Assembly (NCBI GenBank): GCA_927911235.1
Contig: CAKMOY010000217.1
Coordinates: forward strand, 1-16,407
Reading direction: 5' to 3'
Origin: an uncultured Moraxella sp.
GTDB lineage: Bacteria; Pseudomonadota; Gammaproteobacteria; Pseudomonadales; Moraxellaceae
Length of the DNA stretch: 16,407 nucleotides
Positions 9,000 to 16,185 of this stretch are shown here, piece by piece; the first letter of the stretch is position 1; each line of letters begins with the position of its first letter. Below the pieces are notes generated by a model. The model was given only the letters and a program-made list of their open reading frames with translations, searched no databases and had not been told where the DNA came from. The position numbers were made by a program, and so were the translations under genes.

Positions 9000-9692
9000 A
9001 TGAAAGTAACATCACCTGTTATTGTGGCTTTGGATAATATGAACCAAAGCGAGGCGTTGGCATTGGCGGATAACATTGACCCAACGCTATGCCGTTTAAA
9101 AGTTGGTAAAGAATTGTTTACCAAATATGGCACGGACATTGTCAAACAACTTCATCAACGCAATTTTCACGTATTTTTGGATTTAAAATTCCACGATATT
9201 CCCAATACCACCGCCAAAGCGGTGTTAGCGTCAGCGGATTTGGGCGTGTGGATGGTGAATGTTCACGCCAGTTGTGGCCTAAAAGCCATGGAGACAGTAA
9301 AACAGCGATTAACGGAACAAAATTATCAAACTTTGGTGATTGCGGTGACAGTTTTAACGTCCATGAGCGAGCAAGATTTGGTGGATATTGGCATTCATGA
9401 CAGCGTGGAAAACCATGTAAAACGTTTGGCACTTTTGACAAAACAAGCAGGACTTGATGGCGTGGTGTGTTCTGCTCAAGAAGCCACTATGCTAAAACAA
9501 CTGTGCGGACAAGATTTTAAACTGATTACCCCTGGTATTCGCATGGCAGATGACAATGCGGACGATCAAAGCCGTATTTGTACGCCCAAGCAAGCCATTA
9601 ACAATGGTTCGGACTTTTTGGTAATAGGACGCTCTATCACCAAAGCCGATGACCCAATGGCAAAATTGCAACACATATTAGCGAGTTTATGA
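9000..9692 (+). CDS. pyrF: Orotidine 5'-phosphate decarboxylase
   Basis: Decarboxylates OMP to UMP, the last step of de novo pyrimidine synthesis. It has 230 residues, standard for the bacterial TIM-barrel enzyme. Seen: VIVALDN (7-13), LKVGKELF with Lys34, the catalytic [10 protein letters not shown] motif (Asp61, Lys63, Asp66), the phosphate-binding GIR ([11 protein letters not shown]) and the late loop LVIGRSIT. The start is ATG 9000, with AGGG about 8 bases upstream. The last four bases overlap the start of the next gene (ATGA), suggesting translational coupling. Confidence 0.97.
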   Translation: MKVTSPVIVALDNMNQSEALALADNIDPTLCRLKVGKELFTKYGTDIVKQLHQRNFHVFLDLKFHDIPNTTAKAVLASADLGVWMVNVHASCGLKAMETVKQRLTEQNYQTLVIAVTVLTSMSEQDLVDIGIHDSVENHVKRLALLTKQAGLDGVVCSAQEATMLKQLCGQDFKLITPGIRMADDNADDQSRICTPKQAINNGSDFLVIGRSITKADDPMAKLQHILASL

Positions 9693-10432
9693 TGGTTACC
9701 AATCCTTTACCGCCATTGCTTGACCACTTACCACCGAGCATGATGCAATCGGTGAAAATATTGCCAAAAAATGAACGGTTGATTTTATTTACCAGACATT
9801 CGTTGAGAGAGCCGTCCGACAAAAATGGCTTTGCCAGTTATGCCTTGCCTTTGACGGTGAATGGGCGAGTATTGGCTCGTGCATGGGGGCGTTGGCTTGC
9901 CACACATTTGGACTATTCAATGGACGTGGATAGTATCAGTAGTCCAATTGGGCGGTGCATTGATACGGCGATTTTGATGCAAGAAGGTGCGGGCATTGCT
10001 CGGCAGATTTCGCACCAGTCGTTATTGGTTGAGCCGGGCAGTTTGGTGGTTGAGCCTGAACAAGTGGGCGAGATTTTTAAACAAATCGGTGCGTTAAATT
10101 TTATCAACCGTTTTTTGGCAAGGGATTTGGTTGGCACAAAACTGCCAGAACAAGGTGGATTGGATATCTTACGCCTATTTTATGAGCATCAGCCCAAACA
10201 TGGACATTTGTTGCTTGCAGTTAGTCATGATACGTTGTTGTCAGCGTTTTTGGCGGTGGTAATGGGGGTTGAAAAAATTGATTGGAATGATTGGCCAAAA
10301 ATGATGGAAGGCACGTTTTTGTGGTTTGATGATAAACCATTTGAGCAGGCAAAAGTCCATTTTATTTGGCGTGGTAAAGAATACCAACGGCAATTGAGTG
10401 AATTATTAGACAAAGATTCATTGGGAAAATAA
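9689..10432 (+). CDS. Histidine phosphatase superfamily protein
   Basis: Probable cytoplasmic phosphatase of the histidine phosphatase (phosphoglycerate mutase-like) superfamily; substrate unknown. It has 247 residues. The phosphohistidine motif is LFTRHSLRE (Arg36, His37), with Ser in place of the usual Gly in RHG. A second phosphate-binding Arg lies in [11 protein letters not shown] (Arg89), and the second His lies in AVSHDT (His180). An acidic region around Glu115-Glu123 may hold the proton donor. No signal peptide is seen. The start overlaps the pyrF stop by four bases, so it is translated from the same mRNA. It is not SixA (too long), and nothing visible identifies it as CobC or GpmA. 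Confidence 0.85.
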   Translation: MMVTNPLPPLLDHLPPSMMQSVKILPKNERLILFTRHSLREPSDKNGFASYALPLTVNGRVLARAWGRWLATHLDYSMDVDSISSPIGRCIDTAILMQEGAGIARQISHQSLLVEPGSLVVEPEQVGEIFKQIGALNFINRFLARDLVGTKLPEQGGLDILRLFYEHQPKHGHLLLAVSHDTLLSAFLAVVMGVEKIDWNDWPKMMEGTFLWFDDKPFEQAKVHFIWRGKEYQRQLSELLDKDSLGK

Positions 10433-10495
10433 TAAACTTTTGTCAAATTGTTTTGCAAAAACGTTGTGAATACAGGTTCTTATTATTTTTTACAT

Positions 10496-10527
10496 AAAAA
10501 AGACTGATAAAATTACCAGTCTTTTTT
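10496..10527. terminator. Bidirectional terminator between convergent genes
   Basis: A6 plus GACTG (10496-10506) pairs with CAGTC plus T6 (10517-10527) around a 10-base loop. It sits between the phosphatase stop and the desaturase stop and works on both strands. Confidence 0.9.
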
Positions 10528-10541
10528 ATTGATTGTAACGA

Positions 10542-11741
10542 TTAAGCCATTTTCCCCTGCAAACTTGCTAAGGCTTGTTCCAATTGTTTGGCGTGTTGTT
10601 GCATTTTTTGTTCAATCGCTTGCATTTGGTCTTTCAATTTTTCATCAACTTCGTGCAAACGTTGGGCAAATTCATTTTTTTTCATCTCAATCGCTTGAGC
10701 TTTTAGGGCTTGCCATTCACTAATGGTTTGTTTAAAGGCTTGTTGTTCATTGACAATCCGCTCTTTAAACAGTTGCAAATCGGTCGTCAAATTGCCTGTA
10801 AAACCGTCAATATGGTTTTGTGCGGTTTTAAATTTCATCTCAACTTGGGCGTGTTGTATCGCCACATCAGGCACACGTTTTAAATCCCACGCAAGCCCCA
10901 CTTTTGACAAACCATAAATAATCCATTTGGTTGGGTCGTATTGCCACCATTTTACGCCATTGCGATAGTCATATTGAAAATAATGATGGTAATTGTGATA
11001 GCCTTCGCCCCAAGTAAATAACGCCAAAATTGGATTATCACGAGCGGTATTGGTGTCGGTATAAGGGCGAGTACCGAACATATGACAAAGCGAATTGATA
11101 AAAAACGTACAATGATGGCTAATCACCAAACGTAACAAACCAGCCAAAATCATCGTGCCAGCAATATCGCCAACCAACCAACCGAACAACAACGGAATAC
11201 CAATATTGGTTAATAACACCCAAAAACCGTAATATTTATGCTGAATTTGTAAAATGGGGTCGGTGGTCAAATCTGGAATATTTTTGTAATCAAAATTGCC
11301 ACTTGGATAATTTTTTAACATCCAACCGATATGCGAAAACCAAAAACCACGTTTCACCGAGTAGGGGTCTTGCTCTACATCATCAACATGGCGGTGATGA
11401 GTGCGGTGTCCGCTACACCAGTCAAAAACCGAACTTTGTACGGCAAACGTACCGCCAATCAGCCAAAACCATTTTAAAACAGGGTGAGTCTGATACGCAC
11501 GGTGCGACCAAAGTCGATGATAACCTGTGGTAATACTCAAACCACTCCACGCCAAACAAAACGCAAACACCGCCCACACTTGCCAAGTCACATCATGCGT
11601 CCACAGATAATACGGCACCAAAAATAATGCCAAAATCGGCGTACTCACCAGTACAAAAGCAGGAATCCAGTTAATCGGTGCATTGTCAAAACTGCTGGAT
11701 TGGTTGTTGGGTTGATTGGCAGTTGTCATCACAGTATCCAT
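10542..11741 (-). CDS. Acyl-CoA delta-9-type fatty acid desaturase with coiled-coil tail
   Basis: Membrane di-iron desaturase, likely introducing a double bond into saturated acyl chains to adjust membrane fluidity. The 399 residues carry the three histidine boxes of the stearoyl-CoA desaturase family: HRLWSH (75-80), HRTHH (112-116, followed by RHVDD) and HNYHH (249-253). About four transmembrane segments are visible (roughly 25-47, 52-72, 88-105, 172-207). Residues from about 295 to the end form a charged, Gln/Glu/Lys-rich segment that reads as a long coiled coil, longer than the catalytic core needs. The first ATG (11741) lacks a clear ribosome site; a second in-frame ATG at 11729 is an alternative. 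It is transcribed from its own promoter. Chain-length and electron-donor preferences cannot be read from the sequence. Confidence 0.93.
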   Translation of the reverse strand: MDTVMTTANQPNNQSSSFDNAPINWIPAFVLVSTPILALFLVPYYLWTHDVTWQVWAVFAFCLAWSGLSITTGYHRLWSHRAYQTHPVLKWFWLIGGTFAVQSSVFDWCSGHRTHHRHVDDVEQDPYSVKRGFWFSHIGWMLKNYPSGNFDYKNIPDLTTDPILQIQHKYYGFWVLLTNIGIPLLFGWLVGDIAGTMILAGLLRLVISHHCTFFINSLCHMFGTRPYTDTNTARDNPILALFTWGEGYHNYHHYFQYDYRNGVKWWQYDPTKWIIYGLSKVGLAWDLKRVPDVAIQHAQVEMKFKTAQNHIDGFTGNLTTDLQLFKERIVNEQQAFKQTISEWQALKAQAIEMKKNEFAQRLHEVDEKLKDQMQAIEQKMQQHAKQLEQALASLQGKMA

Positions 11742-11759
11742 CGGTTAAAAAATTGATTT

Positions 11760-11788
11760 ATTGTACCTTAAAAAATATTTAAAGTGAA
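11760..11788 (-). promoter_or_regulatory. Promoter of the desaturase gene
   Basis: On the minus strand, TTCACT (complement of 11783-11788, 4 of 6) and TACAAT (complement of 11760-11765, 5 of 6) are spaced by 17 bases. The start would fall near 11753, leaving only about 12 bases before the first ATG; this slightly favours initiation at the second ATG (11729). Confidence 0.5.
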
Positions 11789-11850
11789 TACTTGTAAACT
11801 AAAAATTTGTAACCAATACGTTGTTTTATATGACAAAACCACCGACCATA

Positions 11851-11895
11851 AAAAAACCCAACAAAAATCTGAACATATCAGGTGTTGGGATTTTT
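11851..11895 (-). terminator. Terminator after the lipoprotein gene
   Basis: CCCAACA (11857-11863) pairs with TGTTGGG (11883-11889), and on the minus strand the stem is followed by a T7 run. The 19-base loop holds nested arms CTGA and TCAG and is part of the dispersed 22-base motif. It lies 27 bases beyond the lipoprotein stop and upstream of the desaturase promoter. Confidence 0.85.
11860..11881 (+). repeat. 22-base dispersed motif, copy 2 (in terminator loop)
   Basis: It matches 5710-5731 at 21 of 22 positions, with an identical core TCTGAACATATCAG. Here the motif forms most of the loop of an intrinsic terminator. Only these two copies were found by eye in the window. Confidence 0.5.
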
Positions 11896-11921
11896 CATAA
11901 ATTAACAAAACCATCTACAAA

Positions 11922-12215
11922 CTAGTAAGGATTGGGCTGTGGAATGGCTTGCGGATAGCCGTTTTGTGTGTAACCAGTCTGTGGATAGGTATAGTTTTGC
12001 GGATTTTGATACGTGTAATTTGGATTGTTGGTGGTATAAGTCGTGGCATTTTGTTTACGAAGTTGGTTGTTATAACTGACCTTGTCTGCGGTATTTTGGA
12101 TACCTGTGCCAATGCTTGCGATATCTGTGCCGATACCACGAATGGTATTACAACCTGTCAATAAAAAACAAGGCAAAAGGCTAACAATAATGGCTTTTTT
12201 CATCACTTTTTTCAT
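11922..12215 (-). CDS. Entericidin-like lipoprotein with Tyr/Asn/Pro-rich tail
   Basis: Small predicted lipoprotein of 97 residues. A short signal peptide (MKKVMKKAIIVSLLPCF) leads to the lipobox LLTGC, with lipidated Cys22. The segment after the Cys (NTIRGIGTDIASIGTGIQNT) resembles entericidin, and is identical at 12 of 24 aligned positions to the neighbouring 46-residue protein. The remaining 50 or so residues are low-complexity, rich in Tyr, Asn, Thr, Gln and Pro (for example NPNYTYQNPQNYTYPQTGY), and unlike entericidins. The open frame extends upstream to 12383, but that part overlaps the terminator of the next gene and lacks a ribosome site. The alternative start is ATG 12203. The exact function is unknown; this is a membrane-anchored surface or periplasmic lipoprotein by inference. 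Confidence 0.72.
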   Translation of the reverse strand: MKKVMKKAIIVSLLPCFLLTGCNTIRGIGTDIASIGTGIQNTADKVSYNNQLRKQNATTYTTNNPNYTYQNPQNYTYPQTGYTQNGYPQAIPQPNPY

Positions 12216-12267
12216 AAAAATACTCGTAAAAATAAAAATGAGTATAACAAAAAATTGTGATAAAGTA

Positions 12268-12296
12268 AAAAAACTCACCAAAATGATGAGTTTTTT
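12268..12296. terminator. Hairpin terminator between the two lipoprotein genes
   Basis: AAAAAACTCA (12268-12277) pairs with TGAGTTTTTT (12287-12296) around a 9-base loop. It has U tracts on both strands and lies 16 bases past the stop of the 46-residue entericidin gene. The paralogue downstream then needs read-through or its own promoter. Confidence 0.82.
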
Positions 12297-12312
12297 ATTG
12301 TTTTCACAAAAA

Positions 12313-12453
12313 TTAGATTTTGTTTTCAACTTTTTGAGCAGTGTTTGACACAGCTTCACCTGTTTTTGAAACGTCTTTGCCAAGACCTTTGATGGTGTTA
12401 CAACCAGTCAATACAAAAACAGAAGCGATAGTTGCGATAACTAATTTTTTCAT
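12313..12453 (-). CDS. Entericidin-family small lipoprotein (46 aa)
   Basis: A tiny gene. ATG 12453 is preceded by AAGGA with a 7-base spacer, an excellent ribosome site. The product has signal MKKLVIATIASVFVL, lipobox LTGC with Cys18, then NTIKGLGKDVSKTGEAVSNT and a short charged end (stop at 12313). The size and the CNTIKGLGKD-type sequence are characteristic of entericidin A/B. In E. coli these are small outer-membrane lipoproteins described as an antidote/toxin pair (EcnA/EcnB) tied to stationary phase. Which of the two this copy resembles functionally cannot be told from sequence. It has its own terminator and is followed by a longer paralogue on the same strand. Confidence 0.88.
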   Translation of the reverse strand: MKKLVIATIASVFVLTGCNTIKGLGKDVSKTGEAVSNTAQKVENKI

Positions 12454-12672
12454 GATAAAGTCCTTAAATGTTTAGGGTTTTAGAGTAATCAATCAACTTG
12501 ATTATGGTTAATCTTTCGTGAAATAAATAATTAACTCGTGCTTATAATAACGGTAAAAAATTTACTATACTATGGTTTTAATGTAAATTTTTTTGCTAAA
12601 TTGTAAAAATTTACCAATTTTTGCAAAAAAAACGTTAAACTATGCTATTTTTACCAAACTGATTGAAAAAAT

Positions 12673-13197
12673 ATGATTCACATTGTACTTTTTGAACCCA
12701 AAATGCCAAGCAATACAGGCAATATTATCCGGCTTTGTGCCAATACTGGGGCGAGTTTGCACCTTGTAAAACCCATCGGATTTGATTTAGATGATAAAAA
12801 ACTTCGCCGTGCGGGGCTTGATTATCATGAATGGGTGAATATGCAAGTGCATGATAATTTTGAAGATTGTTGGCAAAACCTGCAAAATCAAGGCGTTGAG
12901 CGAGTAGTGGGCTTAACGACCAAGCTTAGCAAACCTTTATATGAACAAGATTTTAGCAATGTAAAAAACATTGCCTTGGTGTTTGGGTCAGAAACGGCAG
13001 GCTTAAGCGATGACGTACGAGCGATGATTGGCGAGCAAAATTGGTTGCGTTTGCCGATGTTGCCGACTTCTCGCAGTCTAAATTTGTCCAATAGCGTGGC
13101 GATTACGCTGTTTGAAGTATGGCGACAGCAAGGTTTTATAGGCGATACAGGGCAAAGTGTGGGCTATGATAATCTTGTGCCGTATGACCCAAAATAG
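12673..13197 (+). CDS. trmL: tRNA (cytidine(34)-2'-O)-methyltransferase TrmL
   Basis: SPOUT-class methyltransferase that 2'-O-methylates the wobble nucleotide (position 34) of tRNA-Leu isoacceptors. It has 174 residues (E. coli 157). Seen: VLFEPKMPSNTGNIIRLCA (5-23), LRRAGLDYHEW, the knot motif FGSETAGL (104-111, usually FGPExxGL) and SRSLNLSNSVAITLFEVW (133-150), which forms the trefoil-knot SAM site. The Ser in GSET, where most homologues have Pro, is a mild variant. It is convergent with tusE, 36 bases apart and without a visible hairpin between. No strong ribosome site precedes ATG 12673. Confidence 0.94.
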   Translation: MIHIVLFEPKMPSNTGNIIRLCANTGASLHLVKPIGFDLDDKKLRRAGLDYHEWVNMQVHDNFEDCWQNLQNQGVERVVGLTTKLSKPLYEQDFSNVKNIALVFGSETAGLSDDVRAMIGEQNWLRLPMLPTSRSLNLSNSVAITLFEVWRQQGFIGDTGQSVGYDNLVPYDPK

Positions 13198-13233
13198 CCT
13201 AAGCAAATTCTAAACATTCATCTTGATAAAAAT

Positions 13234-13548
13234 TTACAAACAATTCGCAGGTTTTGGCAAGCCCGCAATACGATTAACATGGCGAGCGACAAGCCCTGTA
13301 TTAAACAAACTTTGTAATTTGGCGTTATCAATCTGATATTGTGGCAACGTTTGGCTTAAATATTTAATCAATGGGCGAGTGGTCGGTGGGTGGCTAAAAT
13401 TGGCATAATAATCACGCACCGCTTGCAAAATCGCAAAATGCTCTTCGGTGAGTTGCACGTCAAGCGTATCTGCAAGCGTTTGGGCAATATCCGTTGTCCA
13501 ATCTGTATGGTTAAGCAAATGTCCGTCAGCGTCTAATTCAATGTTCAT
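13234..13548 (-). CDS. tusE: Sulfur-relay protein TusE (DsrC family)
   Basis: Cytoplasmic sulfur carrier that passes persulfide sulfur from the TusBCD complex to MnmA for 2-thiouridine formation at tRNA wobble U34. It has 104 residues. Family features: DADGHLLNHTDWT near the N-terminus, LTEEHFAILQAVRDYYANF, HPPTTRPLIKYL, and the C-terminal GLPKPANCL with the sulfur-accepting penultimate Cys103. A second catalytic Cys, as in dissimilatory DsrC, is absent, which supports TusE. The start is ATG 13548 with GGA 7 bases upstream; a TTG at 13560 would add four residues and is less likely. It lies 22 bases downstream of tusC. Confidence 0.92.
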   Translation of the reverse strand: MNIELDADGHLLNHTDWTTDIAQTLADTLDVQLTEEHFAILQAVRDYYANFSHPPTTRPLIKYLSQTLPQYQIDNAKLQSLFNTGLVARHVNRIAGLPKPANCL

Positions 13549-13570
13549 GCTTTTTTCCAAATTTTTTTAA

Positions 13571-13885
13571 TTATAAGTAAAAAACCGTATCGAACGGTTC
13601 AATCGTTGTCGGTTGCTGTATAAGTTGATTTTGACAAGACAAAGTTACCGATGACAATTTGGCAAACTGTTCGGCAGATAGCCATGCCTTTGGCATATCG
13701 TACAAATCTAACGAGCTTAACATACTGGCAAATTTGCCGTTTGGTTCTTTAACCAAATTTTTAAATAAGTATTCACCGATATTAAGCTGAATGTCATGCT
13801 CAAAACTTGCCAATGCAAACGCCATAGACAAAGCTTCATGACACAGTAAATCATTATTGGCGTGGATATGGATTAAAATTTTCAT
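13571..13885 (-). CDS. tusC: Sulfur-relay protein TusC (DsrF-like)
   Basis: Subunit of the TusBCD sulfurtransferase complex. It has 104 residues (E. coli TusC 119). It has a DsrE-like fold pattern: an N-terminal strand MKILIHIHA, a helix HEALSMAFALASFEHDIQL, then the family segment LDLYDMPKAWLSAEQF, which aligns with the LGLYDI...CW region of TusC, and a final strand FDTVFYL. TusC is the non-catalytic partner, so the absence of the TusD-type Cys is expected. It could be mistaken for TusB, but TusB is shorter and lacks the LYD motif. It lies 24 bases after tusD; no Shine-Dalgarno sequence is obvious. Confidence 0.8.
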   Translation of the reverse strand: MKILIHIHANNDLLCHEALSMAFALASFEHDIQLNIGEYLFKNLVKEPNGKFASMLSSLDLYDMPKAWLSAEQFAKLSSVTLSCQNQLIQQPTTIEPFDTVFYL

Positions 13886-13909
13886 AAATAATTGTTTTTA
13901 AAGTTTTTT

Positions 13910-14307
13910 TTAAGATTGATAAATGATTAAAAATTGATAAATATCAGTTGAGTTATGTAAGTGCATGGCAAGCTCACCAAGCCCTACCAAACTAAAATTT
14001 TCTGCAATATTATGATTTGTTAAACCATGTCGTTTTGCGTTTTCACCGTCCACAACCCCACGAGCCAAAGCGGTACTCACGCATACTTGAATGGTAAAAT
14101 TGTGGGTTTTGGCAAGGTTTTGCAAGGTTTTGGCAGGATTTGGCATATCGGCAGGTAGCCATGTGAGTGGATTGGCAAGGTGAACCGCTTCACCGTACAA
14201 AAAAACGTGAAAATCGGTTTTGTGGTTTTGGCATAAATTATCAATCAATTCAATGCCTTGTAGTGTACTATTGTCAAGGGGGAATGGGTAAAAATTAAGG
14301 TTTTCAT
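13910..14307 (-). CDS. tusD: Sulfurtransferase TusD (DsrE-like), frame broken at 14278-14282
   Basis: Catalytic subunit of TusBCD, which accepts sulfur from TusA. The C-terminal 120 residues are clearly TusD: FHVFLYGEAVHLAN, then TIQVCVSTALARGVVD with the catalytic Cys, then GLTNHNIAENFSLVGLGELA. The open frame runs upstream to ATG 14335, but that gives an N-terminus (MSFFWQHNHDENL...) unlike the family. In the next frame, ATG 14307 starts MKTLIFTHSPL, a normal TusD first strand. Adding one C to the five-base C run (plus-strand G5 at 14278-14282) fuses the two as ...THSPLDNSTLQGIELI..., about 132 residues (E. coli 128). I therefore start the gene at 14307 and treat the break as a single-base deletion, probably sequencing error. 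Confidence 0.85.
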
Positions 14308-14363
14308 CGTGGTTATGTTGCCAAAAAAAGCTCATTTTAATGGGATTTTTTTGAAATGTAAAT

Positions 14364-14396
14364 AAAAAAAGCGAACAATCAATGCTCGCTTTTTTT
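14364..14396 (-). terminator. Terminator after the permease gene
   Basis: A7 plus GCGA (14364-14374) pairs with TCGC plus T7 (14386-14396) around an 11-base loop, just after the permease stop at 14412. It is symmetric enough to act on both strands. The tusD start is only about 57 bases beyond, so tus expression needs a promoter in that short gap or partial read-through. Confidence 0.9.
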
Positions 14397-14411
14397 GTTT
14401 TTAAGGATAGA

Positions 14412-15806
14412 TTATACATCTTCTTCTTTGTACTGTGGGACTGGTTTTCTGAAGCCAGCGGTTTTGATACCTAGCCAAATAAAGCCAATAGAAGCCCAGA
14501 ATAAACCTACTTTTAAGGTAACTTCGTCCACTTCTAACCACATTAAGAACACGCTGATAAAGCCAAGAACAGGCACAACAATGTAGCTTAAAATTTGTTT
14601 TGGCGTGTTAAATTGTTTATCACGGAACACATAGCGGAATAATACCGAAATGTTCACAAAACTAAACGCTGTCAATGCACCAAAGCTAATCAAATTTACC
14701 ACCGTTTCAAGGCTGATAAAACCTGCAGTCAAAGCGATTGCCCCTGCGATTAAAATATTGTTCACAGGTGTGAAAAGTTTTGGGTGAATTTGACCAAAGA
14801 TTTTTTGCTAATCACATCATCACGACCCATCACATACATCAAACGAGAAACCCCTGCATGAGCCGAAATCCCTGATGCCATCACGGTCACAATCGCAAAA
14901 CCCAATACCACTGCTTGGAATGCTGAACCACCGACAAGCAATAAAAATTTCTGCTTGGGTTTCGTCCACTGCTTCAAAATAGATAGACGGGTCTGATGGG
15001 AAGTAAGTTTGCATAAAATAGGTACTGGCAATAAATACAACCCCTGCAATCACAGATGTTAAAACCATCGCTTTTGGTAAGGTATTTTTGACATCTTTGG
15101 TCTCTTCAGCAAGGCTAGATAACGAGTCAAAACCTGTAAACGAGAAACACAAAATGGTCGCACCTGTAATCAACGCACCTACCGAAGTCATCTCATTCCA
15201 AAACGGCTCTAAACTCCAAAGCGGATACTTGTCCGCATCAAGCGTACCATTGGCATACACACCCAATTGCAATTTTTCATAAATCAAATACGCAAACACA
15301 GCGATAATGAACAACTGAACAAACACAATCCAACTGTTAAAATATGCCACAATCTTTGAACCAAACAGATTAATACCTGTCATTAAAGCGGTCAAACTAA
15401 TCACCCAAACCCAGTGATTCACCACAGGGAACAAGGCTTCCAAATACAAAACTGCCAAAATAATGTTTACCATTGGCGACAACAAATAATCCAGCCAGCT
15501 AGACCAGCCGACCATAAAGCCCATAGATGGATTGATAGATTTTTGGGTATAAGTATAAGCTGAACCTGAAGACGGATAAGCCCTAATCATATGACCGTAG
15601 CTGATAGATGTCAAAATCACAGCCAATAATGCAAAAATATAAGAAGTTGGTACATGACCCACGCTATCTCGTGATACCATACCAAACGTATCAAGCAAAG
15701 TCATCGGCTGAATATACGCCAAACCAATAACAATAATGTGCCAAAGTCCAAGATTACGTTGCAGTTTTGCAACCGATTGGGTTGATGTTTGTGTTGATGT
15801 TGTCAA
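14412..15806 (-). CDS. puuP: PuuP-like putrescine/polyamine importer, two frame breaks
   Basis: APC-superfamily amino acid/polyamine transporter of the inner membrane, about 464 residues and 12 transmembrane segments after repair. It follows E. coli PuuP closely from memory: GLAYIQPMTLLDTFGMVS, GHVPTSYIFALLAVILTS, SGSAYTYTQKSINP, GFMVGWSSWLDYL, GATILCFSFTGFDSLSSL, SGISAHAGVSRLMYVMGRD and FGQIHPKLFTPVNN. Putrescine uptake is the best guess, though other amine or amino-acid substrates remain possible. One extra base in the plus-strand A5 at 14943-14947 and one missing base in the T6 at 14801-14806 shift the frame and then restore it; conserved sequence is continuous across both after repair. 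The start is a TTG at 15806, with AGGAG 10 bases upstream; no in-frame ATG is available. No other puu gene lies nearby. Confidence 0.87.
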
Positions 15807-15904
15807 TGCTATCTTACTCCTGTACCTAATGTGAAAAAAACTAGGACTAACAACTAAAATGAAATTTTCAGTAACAAAAAATTACATGAACAAAAAAGCG
15901 TATT

Positions 15905-15910
15905 ATTATA
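15905..15910 (-). promoter_or_regulatory. Possible -10 of the permease promoter
   Basis: A perfect TATAAT on the minus strand lies about 100 bases upstream of the TTG start. Upstream of it the minus strand is a T-rich tract, with no clear -35. AT-richness makes a chance match possible. Confidence 0.35.
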
Positions 15911-16185
15911 CTCAAAAAAAAAGATAAAAAAAACCATAAATTTCATTGTAACCCATAAAAAGTTGCAAAAAAATTGTAAAAAAAGCAACAAAAGTCAAAA
16001 AATCCAAAAAAATGTATAAAAAACAAGCAACTTACAACAATCACCCACACAAAACCAACAAAAAAACATCTTAAAATCACACAAATATAACAAAACCCTT
16101 TAGCAATCTTGCAAAACGCCACCTAAAAAAACACACAAAACCTTTATACTAAACAACGCAATGTAAAAAAGCACAGGTAACTCTC
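15911..16185. other. AT-rich intergenic leader with strong A/C strand bias
   Basis: No gene is seen here on either strand. From 15911 to about 16020 the plus strand is full of A runs (A7 to A9). From 16021 to 16140 I count 66 A, 34 C, 16 T and 4 G, that is 83% A+C and almost no G. GTTGC at 15962-15966 and GCAAC at 15985-15989 could pair around an 18-base loop. A TATACT at 16145-16150 may be a -10 for the rightward ORF starting at 16186, but no -35 lies at the right spacing. Confidence 0.5.

Noticed and set aside
9142..9441. 99-residue open frame antisense to pyrF
   Set aside because: It mirrors pyrF codons, has no ribosome site and no recognisable motif; it is a shadow frame.
12216..12383. 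Longer lipoprotein start at 12383
   Set aside because: The extra 56 residues overlap the terminator and 3' end of the upstream entericidin gene, and would bury the signal peptide.
14307..14335. ATG 14335 as the tusD start (protein beginning MSFFWQHN)
   Set aside because: The N-terminus does not resemble TusD, whereas ATG 14307 in the neighbouring frame gives MKTLIFTHSP, a normal first strand, after one base is added.
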